A stretch of DNA of 45,742 nucleotides. Origin: Hyphomicrobiales bacterium. GTDB lineage: Bacteria > Pseudomonadota > Alphaproteobacteria > Rhizobiales > Beijerinckiaceae. Numbering within the stretch: the stretch's first letter is position 1; each line of letters opens with the position of its first letter. Positions 24,103 to 33,293 of this stretch are shown here, one piece after another. The notes beneath the pieces were generated by a model that saw only the letters and a list, made by a program, of their open reading frames with translations, did no database searches and had not been told where the DNA came from. The stretch lies in NCBI GenBank assembly GCA_015655535.1, contig JAATEW010000036.1, positions 1 through 45,742 on the forward strand, given 5' to 3'. A program made the translations under genes and the position numbers.

Positions 24103-24399
24103 ATGAGTATCACCGACATGATTCCCACTCTCGACGACGCTGCTCTCGCCAATCTGCGAAGCAATGCGTCGCGGCTCGAAGCAACAGGTGTCGGACCGCG
24201 CCAGAAAGAAGCAGCTCTTCTTTTGCCGTTGATCGACGCGGAACTTGCAACCCGCAAAGCCAATGGCGTGAAGACGATCCGCGCCGCCCGCGTGGCGAAA
24301 GCAGGCACAAAGACGGTTGCGCCGAAAAAGGCCGCCGCGACGAAAAAGGCAGTAAAGAAGGTCGTCGTCGCCGCCGAGGCGGATGTGGACGACGAATAG
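24103..24399 (+). CDS. Small protein with histone-H1-like Lys/Ala tail
   Basis: 98 residues. The first 55 are mostly helical and acidic-neutral (MIPTLDDAALANLRSNASRL...LLPLIDAEL). From about 57 the chain is rich in Ala, Lys and Val, with KKAAATKKAVKKVV near 74-87, then ends in a short acidic tail (EADVDDE). Such tails bind nucleic acid non-specifically in H1-like bacterial proteins. I infer a nucleoid or RNA-associated role, perhaps linked to the cold-shock gene just upstream. AAGGA is about 10 bases before the ATG. Confidence 0.65.
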   Translation: MSITDMIPTLDDAALANLRSNASRLEATGVGPRQKEAALLLPLIDAELATRKANGVKTIRAARVAKAGTKTVAPKKAAATKKAVKKVVVAAEADVDDE

Positions 24400-24404
24400 C
24401 GGCG

Positions 24405-24424
24405 GGCGAGACGCAAGTCTCGCC
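24405..24424. terminator. Hairpin with GCAA tetraloop after the Lys-rich gene
   Basis: GGCGAGAC and GTCTCGCC form a perfect 8-bp stem capped by GCAA, a stable GNRA loop, six bases after the stop codon. There is no T-tract. Probable transcript end or 3' protector. Confidence 0.55.
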
Positions 24425-24517
24425 AGTGCCGGTCAGCCGCCCTACGTAAGAGTGCTTATAAAAAATTAACTTAAAAAGAGGAAAGTTGAGCCTTGCCACT
24501 CGGAACCTAGGTGGCCG

Positions 24518-25597
24518 GTGTCAAACTCAACGCGCTCTCGATCAAAATCCTTTTCCGCCGCGATTGTCAGAGCTGCCATTTGCGCGGTCGCGCTTTGCGT
24601 CGGTTGCGCCGATCACGCGGCGGCTTCAGCCAGGATCTTGAGATTCGGTTATATCCTATCGCCCGATTCGCAATTGGGTGAAGGCGAAAAGGTCTTCGCC
24701 GCCGAGGTCGTAGCGCGTACCGGCGGGCGCTATATCGTCGAAGACTACCCGAATGCCATGCTCGGTGGCGAAGTCGCCATGATGAACGACGTGAAGCTCG
24801 GCGCGCTCGATCTGGCTTTTATCACCGGCGCGCCGCTGCCCAAGCTCTTGCCCGAGGCGGGCGTCTTCAACATTCCATTTCTGTTTCGCGACGTCGGCGA
24901 GGCGCGCGTCGTGCTCGACGGGCCGATCGGCAACGACTACCTCAAGAAATTCGACCGGACCGGCCTCTATGCGCTGGCGTGGGGCGAAAATGGCATGCGC
25001 CACATTACGAATTCGAAGCTGCCGATCCGGACGCCGGATGATCTTGCCGGCTTGAAACTGCGATTGCCGCAATCCGACGTGATGACGGCGGGATTCAAGG
25101 CGCTCGGCGCCGATGTACAGCAAATCCCCTTTCCACGCGTTTATGGTGCGTTGCGCGGGGGCAACGTCGATGGCGAGGAGAATCCGATCGCCACGATCCT
25201 GTCGACCAAATTCTATGAGGTGCAAACCTATCTGACGCTCACCGGACATGTCTACGATCCTGCCGTCATCATCATGTCAGGCGATGCGTTCGACGCCTTA
25301 TCCGAGGCCGACAAGCGCGCTTTCAAAGAGGCCGCGAGATTGGCCGGCCAGCAGTCGCGCAAGATCGCCTCGGACGTGGAAAGGACGGGAGTCGCCGCCC
25401 TAAAAGCCAACGGGATGACCGTGATCGAGAAGGTCGACAAGCTCGCCTTCGCAAAACGAGTCTCCGCGGCATCGCCCGAATTCGAGAAGGAATTCGGCCG
25501 TGACGTGATCGAAAAGATCAAGAGCGCAGCCGCCGCGGCAAGCCAAGAGGAACGGCCGGCGGCGGAGACGGCCGAACCCGGCCGGATGCCGCGATGA
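24518..25597 (+). CDS. TRAP-type (DctP family) solute-binding protein
   Basis: 359 residues from a GTG. The signal region 12-38 contains Cys22, Cys27 and Cys30 (CAVALCVGC), so a lipoprotein anchor at Cys30 is possible but the lipobox is imperfect. DctP-type motifs: FGYILSPDSQLGEGEKVFAAEV near the mature start, NIPFLFRD near 127-134, LRLPQSD near 184-190 and GALRGGNVDGEENP near 211-224 (the segment around the substrate-binding Arg and the GxxDGxENP loop). A 25-residue Ala/Glu/Pro tail is extra. The TGA overlaps the ATG of a chemoreceptor gene (ATGA). No DctQ or DctM gene is adjacent, so the protein may act in sensing rather than uptake. Confidence 0.88.
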   Translation: MSNSTRSRSKSFSAAIVRAAICAVALCVGCADHAAASARILRFGYILSPDSQLGEGEKVFAAEVVARTGGRYIVEDYPNAMLGGEVAMMNDVKLGALDLAFITGAPLPKLLPEAGVFNIPFLFRDVGEARVVLDGPIGNDYLKKFDRTGLYALAWGENGMRHITNSKLPIRTPDDLAGLKLRLPQSDVMTAGFKALGADVQQIPFPRVYGALRGGNVDGEENPIATILSTKFYEVQTYLTLTGHVYDPAVIIMSGDAFDALSEADKRAFKEAARLAGQQSRKIASDVERTGVAALKANGMTVIEKVDKLAFAKRVSAASPEFEKEFGRDVIEKIKSAAAAASQEERPAAETAEPGRMPR

Positions 25598-27576
25598 CGA
25601 TCAAGCTTCGCGTCGTCGGCGCCTTCGTCATCGTTCTGGTGCTTCTGATCGCCCTCGGCACGAACTCGCTCATCGCGATCATGGCGGTCCAAAAGGAGGC
25701 GCGGCAGGTCGAGACGGGCGTGGCGCAGACGGGCGATATCGCTGACTTTACGGCCCAGGTCCGCACGATGCTGGGACAAGCAACTGTATATGCAGCAAGC
25801 GAGAATGCTTCCGACTTGGAAGTCCTGAATACTACGCTGCAAAAGCTCCAAGCCGCCGGAACGAAACTCAATGAGCGCCAGCAGGCGGGGAATGACAGCA
25901 CGTTCGAGACGCTTCGCGTCGAGATGAAAGACTATATCGGCAGTCTAAATACGATCGTCGGGCTCGTCGGCGCGCGCCAAAAGGAAGCCATCAAGGCCAG
26001 CGAAGCCGCGACCGATATCGAGGTGATCGCATCGGCCATAGCCCAACATGCGGGTGTCGACCCCGATATATCCCTCCAGGCGGTGCGCTTGCTGGACGGC
26101 GCCGAGGCAAGCGGCATTTCCGCTTTCCGCTATCGCTCGTCTCGCGATCCGGCCGATATAGAGGCGGCAAAGCGTTGGCTCGTGATTGCGAAATCCGCGC
26201 TTTCCGCCTTGCAAGCTAATCCGGCATTGGACCAGCGCCTGAAAAAATTCGTCGCAGCCCTCGCAGAGCCGATGGCCGCTTATGAAGATGCGATATCCGG
26301 CATAGAGGTCGGCACCGCCGCCGTCGCGCAAGCCTCAGTCAACTGGAAAGCCTCCGGCAGCAAATTGCTCGAGGATTGGGTGAAATCGCGCAGGGCCAGC
26401 GGCGACATGGAGCGCGACGCCGTCACACGCATGTTGCAGGCGATCTCGGTCGCGCGCATCGTCAATCTGGCCGGAACGGCACTCGCCCTTGGCATCGGCA
26501 TTTTTCTGGCTTCCGCATTGGTGCGCGGTATTGCGCATCCGCTTGTCAAGATCACGGAGGCAATGCGAAAGCTCGCCGCAGGTGCGCTTGAAACGCGCAT
26601 TCCTTTCGCTGGCCGGCACGACGAGGTGGGCGCCATGGCCAAGGCCGTCGCGGTGTTTCGAGACGGCCTGCTCCGCGTGCGGACTCTCGATACCGAAAAG
26701 GAAGAAGAGCGGCTGTCGAAGCAGGTACGCATTCAACGGCTGGAGGCGCTCAACTCGGCCTTCGAGGCGGAGGTTGGCGCCTATACGTCTTCGCTCAGCG
26801 ACGCAGCGGCGAAAATGACCGGCGCCGCGAAAGCCCTGCTCGATATAGCCGCGCAGACCAACGACCGCTCCGCCAATGTCGCGGCGGCCGCCGAAGATGC
26901 GACCGCGCATGTCCGCCTCGTCGCGACGAGCACCGAAGAAGTGTCGACGACCGTCAATGAGATCGACCGTCAGGTCTCCACATCGACCGAGATGGCACGG
27001 CGTGCCGTCGCGCGCGCGGAGGAAGCCGACGTCAACGTCCGGGCTTTGCTCGCAGGCGCGCAGAAGATCGGCGACGTGGTCGTCTTGATCCAATCCATCG
27101 CGCAGGAAACCAATCTGCTGTCGCTCAATGCGACGATCGAAGCAGCCCGCGCCGGCGAGGCAGGCCGTGGATTTGCGGTGGTCGCCAGCGAGGTCAAACA
27201 GCTCGCCGTCGCCACGGCGCGGGCAACCGACGAGATCGGCCGGCAGGTCGGCCATATTCAGGAGGCTATGCAGGCCGCCGCGAATACGATCGAAGAGATC
27301 AGGCTGGCGATTGGCTCGATGGACGATAATACGATCAACATTGCCAAGGCCGTGGAAGAACAATCGTCGGCGATCCGGTTCATCACGTCGAGCGCCGCCA
27401 AGGCTGCGGCGGGCGCCGATGAAGTGACGTTCAACATAGCCGATGTGAGGACCGCCTCCGGCTCGACCGATGCCGCCGCGCGTCAGGTTCTCGCCGCGGC
27501 GGAAGGCATGGCGACGCGCGCCGAAGCGATGAATAAAAAGGTCGGCGATTTCCTCAAGCAGGTGAGAAGCGCTTGA
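25594..27576 (+). CDS. Methyl-accepting chemotaxis protein coupled to DctP
   Basis: 660 residues. Membrane helix 1 at about 7-30, a helical periplasmic domain of about 255 residues, membrane helix 2 at about 287-312, a HAMP domain to about 365, then a long signalling coiled coil. The hairpin tip with IAQETNLLSLNATIEAARAGE near 500-520 is the CheA/CheW contact region. The periplasmic domain is the size of helical bimodular sensors, but I cannot assign it firmly. No CheR-binding pentapeptide is at the C-terminus. Four-base overlap with the DctP gene implies equal production of binding protein and receptor, so indirect ligand sensing is likely. Confidence 0.92.
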   Translation: MTIKLRVVGAFVIVLVLLIALGTNSLIAIMAVQKEARQVETGVAQTGDIADFTAQVRTMLGQATVYAASENASDLEVLNTTLQKLQAAGTKLNERQQAGNDSTFETLRVEMKDYIGSLNTIVGLVGARQKEAIKASEAATDIEVIASAIAQHAGVDPDISLQAVRLLDGAEASGISAFRYRSSRDPADIEAAKRWLVIAKSALSALQANPALDQRLKKFVAALAEPMAAYEDAISGIEVGTAAVAQASVNWKASGSKLLEDWVKSRRASGDMERDAVTRMLQAISVARIVNLAGTALALGIGIFLASALVRGIAHPLVKITEAMRKLAAGALETRIPFAGRHDEVGAMAKAVAVFRDGLLRVRTLDTEKEEERLSKQVRIQRLEALNSAFEAEVGAYTSSLSDAAAKMTGAAKALLDIAAQTNDRSANVAAAAEDATAHVRLVATSTEEVSTTVNEIDRQVSTSTEMARRAVARAEEADVNVRALLAGAQKIGDVVVLIQSIAQETNLLSLNATIEAARAGEAGRGFAVVASEVKQLAVATARATDEIGRQVGHIQEAMQAAANTIEEIRLAIGSMDDNTINIAKAVEEQSSAIRFITSSAAKAAAGADEVTFNIADVRTASGSTDAAARQVLAAAEGMATRAEAMNKKVGDFLKQVRSA

Positions 27577-27677
27577 TTGCAGGACGCAATCATCGTGTCG
27601 GAGGCTGGGTAGTTGACCGGATTGGCCTATGTCCTTAACTCTGGCATCCGCGCAGTATCTATCGAGGCGATCCGGGC

Positions 27678-28667
27678 ATGAGAGACATCACCAAGCTCGC
27701 CGCGGAGCAGCATCTCGAATATCTGCCGATCTCGCTCTTCGGCTCCGTCATGGGACTGACCGGATTGAGCGTTACGTGGCATCTCGCGCAGGCGCGCTAT
27801 GGGACGCCTGAATGGATCACCGAAGCGATCGGTGCTCTCGCGGTCATTGCCTTTGTGGCCGTGTCCCTCGGCTATGCGGTAAAACTCGTGACGGCGCCCG
27901 AGGCCGTACAGGCTGAGTTCAACCACCCGATCGCCGGCAATCTGTTCGGGACATTTCTGATCAGCCTGTTCTTGCTGCCGATCGTCGTCGCGCCGGTCAG
28001 CCTGTTGCTCGCGCAGATGATTTGGAGCATCGGCACCCTCGGCATGCTGATCTTCGCTTGGATCATCACCAGCCGCTGGATGAGCGACCGCCAGCAGATC
28101 GCGCACGCGACGCCGGCTTGGATCGTCCCCGTCGTCGGACTGCTCGACGTATCGCTCGCCGTGCCTTCGCTCAATTTGCCGCCGACGCTGCACGGCGTGA
28201 TGGTATTTGGTCTCGCGGTCGGGCTGTTCTTTGCTGTGCCGCTCTTCACCTTGATCTTTTCACGCCTTGTGTTCGAGCCGCCGATCCCCGACGCGCTGCA
28301 GCCGACGCTGATGATCCTGGTCGCGCCATTCGCAGTCGGCGCCTCAAGCTATGTCGTGACCACCGGACAATTCGATCTCTTCGCGCAGTCGCTCTATATG
28401 ATGACCCTTTTCATGTTGGCGGTATTGGTCGGCCGGCTTCGTTATCTCAGTGTCTGCTGCCCCTTCAGAGTGTCCTGGTGGGCCGTCAGCTTTCCGCTCG
28501 CGGCCTCGGCCATCGTCGCGCTTCGCTATGCGACCGTCGAGCGGAGCTTCTTCGCGGATGCGATCGCGTGGCTGCTTCTCGCCTTTGCAAGTGTGATCAT
28601 TCTGGGGCTTCTGATCCGTACCCTTGTCGGCGTCGCGCGGGGCGAGCTGCGAACCTTAAGCAGCTAG
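27678..28667 (+). CDS. TDT/SLAC1 family transporter (TehA-like)
   Basis: 329 residues, ten predicted membrane helices. Members are anion channels or exporters: TehA (tellurite), Mae1 (malate) and SSU1 (sulfite). The start EHLEYLPISLFGSVMGLTGLS (TehA-like N-terminus with a helix-breaking Pro) supports this. It follows the chemoreceptor by 101 bases on the same strand. If the DctP protein senses a dicarboxylate or sulfite, this channel could handle the same anion (inference). It ends one base from the convergent Rieske-flavoprotein gene. Confidence 0.85.
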   Translation: MRDITKLAAEQHLEYLPISLFGSVMGLTGLSVTWHLAQARYGTPEWITEAIGALAVIAFVAVSLGYAVKLVTAPEAVQAEFNHPIAGNLFGTFLISLFLLPIVVAPVSLLLAQMIWSIGTLGMLIFAWIITSRWMSDRQQIAHATPAWIVPVVGLLDVSLAVPSLNLPPTLHGVMVFGLAVGLFFAVPLFTLIFSRLVFEPPIPDALQPTLMILVAPFAVGASSYVVTTGQFDLFAQSLYMMTLFMLAVLVGRLRYLSVCCPFRVSWWAVSFPLAASAIVALRYATVERSFFADAIAWLLLAFASVIILGLLIRTLVGVARGELRTLSS

Positions 28668-28668
28668 A

Positions 28669-30264
28669 TCAAGCTGCCTTCGCCACCTTGCTCAAAGGCA
28701 GTCTGGCGGGCTCCCATCCGGCCTCCGAAAGCGCATGCACGGACGGAAACTCTCCGCCCAGGAAGAGTGCGTGCAAAGCCGCTGTCTTGTCGCCCTCACC
28801 TGCTCCGACGCCCGCGACGATTTTATCGCCTTGAATATAATAGGCCATGAAATTGCCGGCGCCGAGATCGCCTTCGACATGAACAGCGTCGAATGTCTTG
28901 GTGAGCCCGACGAGGCTCAACATCCAATGCTGGCTCGTCCAAAAGAAAGGAATGCCGGCGAAAGGCGCCGCATCGCCGAGCATGGTGCGCGCCGCGTGGC
29001 GGCCCAATTGCTCCGCGAGCCGCCAATGCTCGATGCGAATATGGGCGCCCGACGCGAAATGACTCGGGAAAGACGCAATGTCACCCGCGACCCACAGGCC
29101 TTCGGCGGCTTTCAGCGTTGCGTCGCATGTGATGCCGCCATCTGGTGAAACGCTGGCGCCTTCGATGATCTCAATGCGCGGCTTAGCCCCCGTGCCAAGC
29201 AAAACGAGATCGGCCGGAATGAGTTCGCCCGAGGCGAGGCGAACGCCAGAGACCTTGCCGTCTTTTCCTTCGAGCGCCGTGACGGAAGCCTCAAGCCTTA
29301 TGTCCGTGCCGGCTGCGCGATGCGCCGCGACCAGAGCCTCGGCGATTTGGTCTCCGAACACGCGCGCGAAGGGCTTCGGGTCCGGCGTGACGACCGTTAC
29401 CAGCTTCTTCTCACCGGCAAAGACGGCCGCCGTCTCCATGCCGATGAAGCCGCTGCCGACGATGACAATGGCCTTGGCTTCGGATGCAGCAAGCTTGAGA
29501 CGGAGCCCGTCCGATTTGGAACGCAAAGTATAAACGCCCAAAAGATCCGTGCCCTTTATGTCGGGCACGCGTGAAGCGCATCCCGGCGCGGCAAGGCAGG
29601 CGTCATAGACGATGTCGGTGCCGTCCGCGAAGATGATCTTCTTGGCTGGCGCGTCGATCTTCGACACCGTGCGGTCGAGGATCAGCTCTATGCCTTTTTC
29701 GGCGAGCTTCTCTTTGCCGATGAGTTCCAGCTCCTCCATCGAGGTCTCGCCGGCAAGGAAAGATTTGGATAATGCCGTGCGGTCGTAGGGTGCGTCCTTC
29801 TCCATCGAGATCAATAGAATGCGCCCGTCATAGCCTTTCCGGCGCAATTCCTCGGCGCCCGCGCGGCCAGCTGCGCCCGCGCCGACGATGGCGAAGATTT
29901 TGTCGCTCTTATGCGCCGCGACGTCATTGATTTCGTCGCGATGTTCTTTGGCTGTCTGATCGTCCAACGAGACGGTGACGGCGCCGTTCTCAACCCTCGC
30001 GCTGAACGCGGTCAAGCGTCCCTCGCCCGGCGGTTCAAGATGTTCGCCCGAAGCCAGATCGAACATGGCGTGATGCCAGGGGCAAATCACCGACCCGCCG
30101 ACGCGCACGCCGTCTGCCAAGGGCGCGCCCTGATGCGTGCAATGGCCGCCGACCGCCATCACTTCATTGCCGTTTCGTGACAGAAGAAGGCAAATGCCCA
30201 TGACATCAAAGGCGCGCATACCGCCATCAGGAATGTCCGCCAATTCCGCGACGCGATGATCCAT
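28669..30264 (-). CDS. FAD-dependent oxidoreductase with N-terminal Rieske domain
   Basis: 531 residues. Residues 1-105 are a Rieske [2Fe-2S] ferredoxin domain with CTH at 42-44 and CPWHH at 61-65, giving the two Cys and two His ligands. The rest is an AIF/rubredoxin-reductase-type flavoprotein: FAD motif IVGAGAAG near 125-132, NAD motif IVIVGSGFIGMETA near 265-278, the C-terminal FAD contact WVAGDIASFPS and a C-terminal reductase domain. This AIFL layout moves electrons from NADH to the Rieske cluster; the partner is unknown. ATG 30264 has GGAGG six bases upstream. Confidence 0.9.
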   Translation of the reverse strand: MDHRVAELADIPDGGMRAFDVMGICLLLSRNGNEVMAVGGHCTHQGAPLADGVRVGGSVICPWHHAMFDLASGEHLEPPGEGRLTAFSARVENGAVTVSLDDQTAKEHRDEINDVAAHKSDKIFAIVGAGAAGRAGAEELRRKGYDGRILLISMEKDAPYDRTALSKSFLAGETSMEELELIGKEKLAEKGIELILDRTVSKIDAPAKKIIFADGTDIVYDACLAAPGCASRVPDIKGTDLLGVYTLRSKSDGLRLKLAASEAKAIVIVGSGFIGMETAAVFAGEKKLVTVVTPDPKPFARVFGDQIAEALVAAHRAAGTDIRLEASVTALEGKDGKVSGVRLASGELIPADLVLLGTGAKPRIEIIEGASVSPDGGITCDATLKAAEGLWVAGDIASFPSHFASGAHIRIEHWRLAEQLGRHAARTMLGDAAPFAGIPFFWTSQHWMLSLVGLTKTFDAVHVEGDLGAGNFMAYYIQGDKIVAGVGAGEGDKTAALHALFLGGEFPSVHALSEAGWEPARLPLSKVAKAA

Positions 30265-30430
30265 GTCCGGCCTCCGGTCCGAGCAACAAATAGCCGAACG
30301 ACAACGCTTCGCTATTGCAGCGGTTCCTTCGCCGAAATCATAAGCTACGAATTTGACATCGCGGCATGGACCCCGTGGCGCCCGCGGCTACATACTCTAC
30401 CATAGCCCTATCATGGAGGATCAGCAGCCG

Positions 30431-31801
30431 ATGAATGCCAATTTCGATGCGATCGTCATCGGCGCCGGCCAGGCCGGGCCATCGCTCACCGGAAGGCTCA
30501 CCGCGGCGGGCATGACGGTCGCCATGGTCGAACGCAAACTCTTCGGCGGAACCTGCGTCAACACCGGCTGCACGCCGACGAAGACGCTTGTCGCCAGCGC
30601 CTATGCGGCGCATCTCGCGCGCCGCGCCGCCGATTACGGCGTGAATACCGGTCCGGTCTCGGTGGATATGGCGGCCGTGAAAGCGCGCAAGGATGCCGTC
30701 TCGAAAGCCTCGCGCGAGGGCGTCGAAGGCTGGCTTCGCCATATGGAGCGCTGCAGCGTTTATCACGGCCACGCACGATTCACATCGCCGAATTCGGTAC
30801 GGGTCGGAGATGATATTCTCACCGCGCCGCGCATCTTCGTCAATGTCGGCGGACGCGCGCGCATCCCGGCGATGCCGGGTCTGGATCAAGTCAAGATCCT
30901 GACCAATACCAGCCTTCTCGACCTCGACGCCCTGCCCCGGCATCTTGTGATCATCGGCGGCAGCTATATCGGGCTGGAATTCGCGCAAATCTACCGGCGC
31001 CTTGGAAGCCAAGTGACGGTGATCGAAATGATGCCGCGCCTTATCGCCCGCGAGGACGAGGATGTATCGGTGGCGGTGAAAGACATTCTCGAAGCAGAAG
31101 GCATATCGGTCCGGCTCGGCGCCGAATGCGTCCGTTTTGAAGCGCGCGGCGAAAATATAGCCGCTGGCGTCAATTGCGGATCGGGCGAGCCGGAAGTCAT
31201 CGGCAGCCATCTGTTGATGGCCGTCGGGAGGCTGCCCAATACCGACGATCTCGGCCTCGAAGCGGCCGGCGTCGCGATGGACAAGCGCGGCTATATCGTC
31301 ACGGACGATCAGCTCCAAACCAATGTGCCGGGCATCTGGGCCCTGGGCGATTGCAACGGCCGAGGCGCCTTCACCCATACGGCCTATAATGATTTCGAGA
31401 TCGTAGCCGGCAATTTGCTCGACGGCGAAGCGCGGAAGGTCAGCGACAGGATCCTGGGCTATGCGCTCTATGTCGACCCGCCGCTCGGGCGCGTCGGCAT
31501 GACCGAGACCGCGGCGCGTGGCGCGGGGCATAAGGTTCGCGTCGGCATGCGGCCTATGACGCGCGTCGCGCGCGCGATCGAAAAAGGCGAGACGCAGGGC
31601 TTCATGAAGCTCGTTGTCGATGCGGATACAAATCAGATTCTCGGGGCGGCCATCCTCGGCACCGGCGGCGACGAGGCCGTGCATGGCGTGATCGACATCA
31701 TGAACGCCAAGGCGCCTTACACCGTTTTGCAGCACGCCGTGCCGATCCATCCGACGGTCTCGGAACTCATCCCGACTGTGCTCGGCGAGTTGAAACCGTG
31801 A
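30431..31801 (+). CDS. Mercuric-reductase-like pyridine nucleotide-disulfide oxidoreductase
   Basis: 456 residues. FAD motif IVIGAGQAG near 8-16, redox-active disulfide CVNTGC with Cys42 and Cys47, NAD(P) motif IIGGSYIGLEFAQ, and a C-terminal dimerisation domain ending HPTVSELIP, where the His-Glu pair activates the thiol. It resembles MerA but lacks the N-terminal metal-binding domain and the C-terminal Cys pair that hold Hg(II). Reduction of mercury is therefore unlikely and another disulfide or quinone substrate is probable. ATG 30431 has GGAGGA ten bases upstream; ATG 30413 is possible. No mer genes are nearby. Confidence 0.85.
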   Translation: MNANFDAIVIGAGQAGPSLTGRLTAAGMTVAMVERKLFGGTCVNTGCTPTKTLVASAYAAHLARRAADYGVNTGPVSVDMAAVKARKDAVSKASREGVEGWLRHMERCSVYHGHARFTSPNSVRVGDDILTAPRIFVNVGGRARIPAMPGLDQVKILTNTSLLDLDALPRHLVIIGGSYIGLEFAQIYRRLGSQVTVIEMMPRLIAREDEDVSVAVKDILEAEGISVRLGAECVRFEARGENIAAGVNCGSGEPEVIGSHLLMAVGRLPNTDDLGLEAAGVAMDKRGYIVTDDQLQTNVPGIWALGDCNGRGAFTHTAYNDFEIVAGNLLDGEARKVSDRILGYALYVDPPLGRVGMTETAARGAGHKVRVGMRPMTRVARAIEKGETQGFMKLVVDADTNQILGAAILGTGGDEAVHGVIDIMNAKAPYTVLQHAVPIHPTVSELIPTVLGELKP

Positions 31802-31805
31802 CGCC

Positions 31806-33263
31806 TCAATAGGCTTCCTGCTTCAGAACCTCGAAAGCGGTTTTCAGTAGGATGAAGACATCGAGCCAAAGCGACCAATTGTTGATGTACCAAATGTCGA
31901 ACTCGACGCGCCTTTGCATGCGCTCCAAATAGGCTGTTTCGCCACGCAGGCCATTGATCTGAGCCCAGCCGGTAATGCCGGGTTTGACATGGTGCCGGAA
32001 GCAATAGGTTTCGATCAGAGATTTATATTGATCGTCATGGGCAAGCGCGTGGGGGCGTGGGCCGACGAGCGACATATTCCCCTTCAGGACATTGAACAGT
32101 TGCGGCAGCTCATCGATGCTGGCGCGCCGCAGCAAGCGTCCAACGCGCGTCACGCGCGGATCCTGACGCCGTGCCTGCGTGATCTTTTGACCGTCTTCGA
32201 GGACCCGCATGGTTCTGAATTTATAAATGCTGAACTGGCGCTGGTCGAAGCCGTTACGCCGCTGCCGGAAGATGATCGGTCCCTCGGTGTCGAGCCTGAT
32301 TGCCAGGGCCGTGACGGCGAAGACCGGCAACAGCATAAAAATCGCGACCGACGCCAAAGTCACATCGACAAACCGCTTCGCCGCGCGCTCCGCGACGGTC
32401 ATCGGCGCGCGCTGCATTTCGACGGTAATCGCAGAGCTGATTGATGAATCCGTGCGCCTCCCGCCGATCGCGGCGCGCACGACGCGATCGGGAAGAAGCC
32501 TCGCCGGCAATGGCGAATTGCGCAAAGCATCGCTGATTTCGCCGAGCAGTCGGGTTTGACTCCATCCGACCGCGATAACGAATTCCTCGGCTTGCGATTG
32601 GCGCGCGAGATTCACCGCCTTTTCGAGGGCAAGACGGCGTGCGTCATCCGCCACATCCGCCGCGTCGAGGACGATGCGACCGACTTCCTTCAATCCGAAC
32701 TGATGCAGAAGATTGGCCGCGTTGAGCTGTCCGAGTTCATCGACATCGCCGATCACGACCGCGGCACGGCCAGCGATCGAATGGCTCGCGATCTTCGAGC
32801 GCACCACGACGGCCGCCATAGACCTTGTTGCGAGAAGCAGCGGCAATTCGAAAATCGAAAAGGTGAGAAACGAGCCTCTTGAGAGATCGGCGCCGACCTT
32901 GAGCAGAAAAAGAATGGCGGTCAGCACCAAGAGTCCGAAAGCCCAGACCATGGCGACTTTTGTGAAATTGCGGGTGGGATCGAGAATTTGCGGCAGCCGG
33001 TAAAGCTCGGCCGAACGCGCGAGGGACAGATGGATGAGAGCCGCCATCAAGCCGACGCCGGTCGCGACATCTATCGCAAAGGTCCCGCCCAGCCAGAAGC
33101 GCTGATAAATGGCCTGGCCGATGATGCTCGCTGCGATAATGCCCACGGCCTCGGTCAGGCCTACGAGCTGGGCTATGGCCTGATACGAGAAGCGAAGCTG
33201 CGGAACGAGACCCCAAACTCGCTCTGACGCTTCCAACCCATTGAAAGTGGACTGAACGCCCAT
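31806..33263 (-). CDS. Polyprenyl-phosphate glycosyl-1-phosphate transferase (WcaJ-like)
   Basis: 485 residues. Four N-terminal membrane helices, a CoA-binding-like Rossmann region (about 160-280), one more helix near 312-332, then the catalytic sugar-transferase domain with FRQRRNGFD, YKFRTM, RRASIDELPQLFNV and MSLVGPRP. It adds the first sugar phosphate to undecaprenyl phosphate, starting an exopolysaccharide or O-antigen unit. The sugar (often glucose or galactose) cannot be read. It is on the same strand as the heptose genes but separated by 211 AT-rich bases, so it probably has its own promoter. Confidence 0.92.
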   Translation of the reverse strand: MGVQSTFNGLEASERVWGLVPQLRFSYQAIAQLVGLTEAVGIIAASIIGQAIYQRFWLGGTFAIDVATGVGLMAALIHLSLARSAELYRLPQILDPTRNFTKVAMVWAFGLLVLTAILFLLKVGADLSRGSFLTFSIFELPLLLATRSMAAVVVRSKIASHSIAGRAAVVIGDVDELGQLNAANLLHQFGLKEVGRIVLDAADVADDARRLALEKAVNLARQSQAEEFVIAVGWSQTRLLGEISDALRNSPLPARLLPDRVVRAAIGGRRTDSSISSAITVEMQRAPMTVAERAAKRFVDVTLASVAIFMLLPVFAVTALAIRLDTEGPIIFRQRRNGFDQRQFSIYKFRTMRVLEDGQKITQARRQDPRVTRVGRLLRRASIDELPQLFNVLKGNMSLVGPRPHALAHDDQYKSLIETYCFRHHVKPGITGWAQINGLRGETAYLERMQRRVEFDIWYINNWSLWLDVFILLKTAFEVLKQEAY

Positions 33264-33278
33264 AAATGCAACTCATGG

Positions 33279-33293
33279 TTAACATATTGTTAA
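33279..33293. promoter_or_regulatory. Possible operator before the WcaJ-like gene
   Basis: TTAACATATTGTTAA is a perfect 6-3-6 palindrome, 15 bases upstream of the start codon, inside the most AT-rich stretch of the window. A second symmetry, ACCATTTTTGGT, is at 33304-33315. The site could bind a repressor of polysaccharide synthesis; which one is unknown. Confidence 0.4.

Noticed and set aside
30431..31801. True mercuric reductase (merA)
   Set aside because: No metal-binding N-terminal domain, no terminal Cys pair and no mer genes nearby. Only the general disulfide-oxidoreductase fold is supported.
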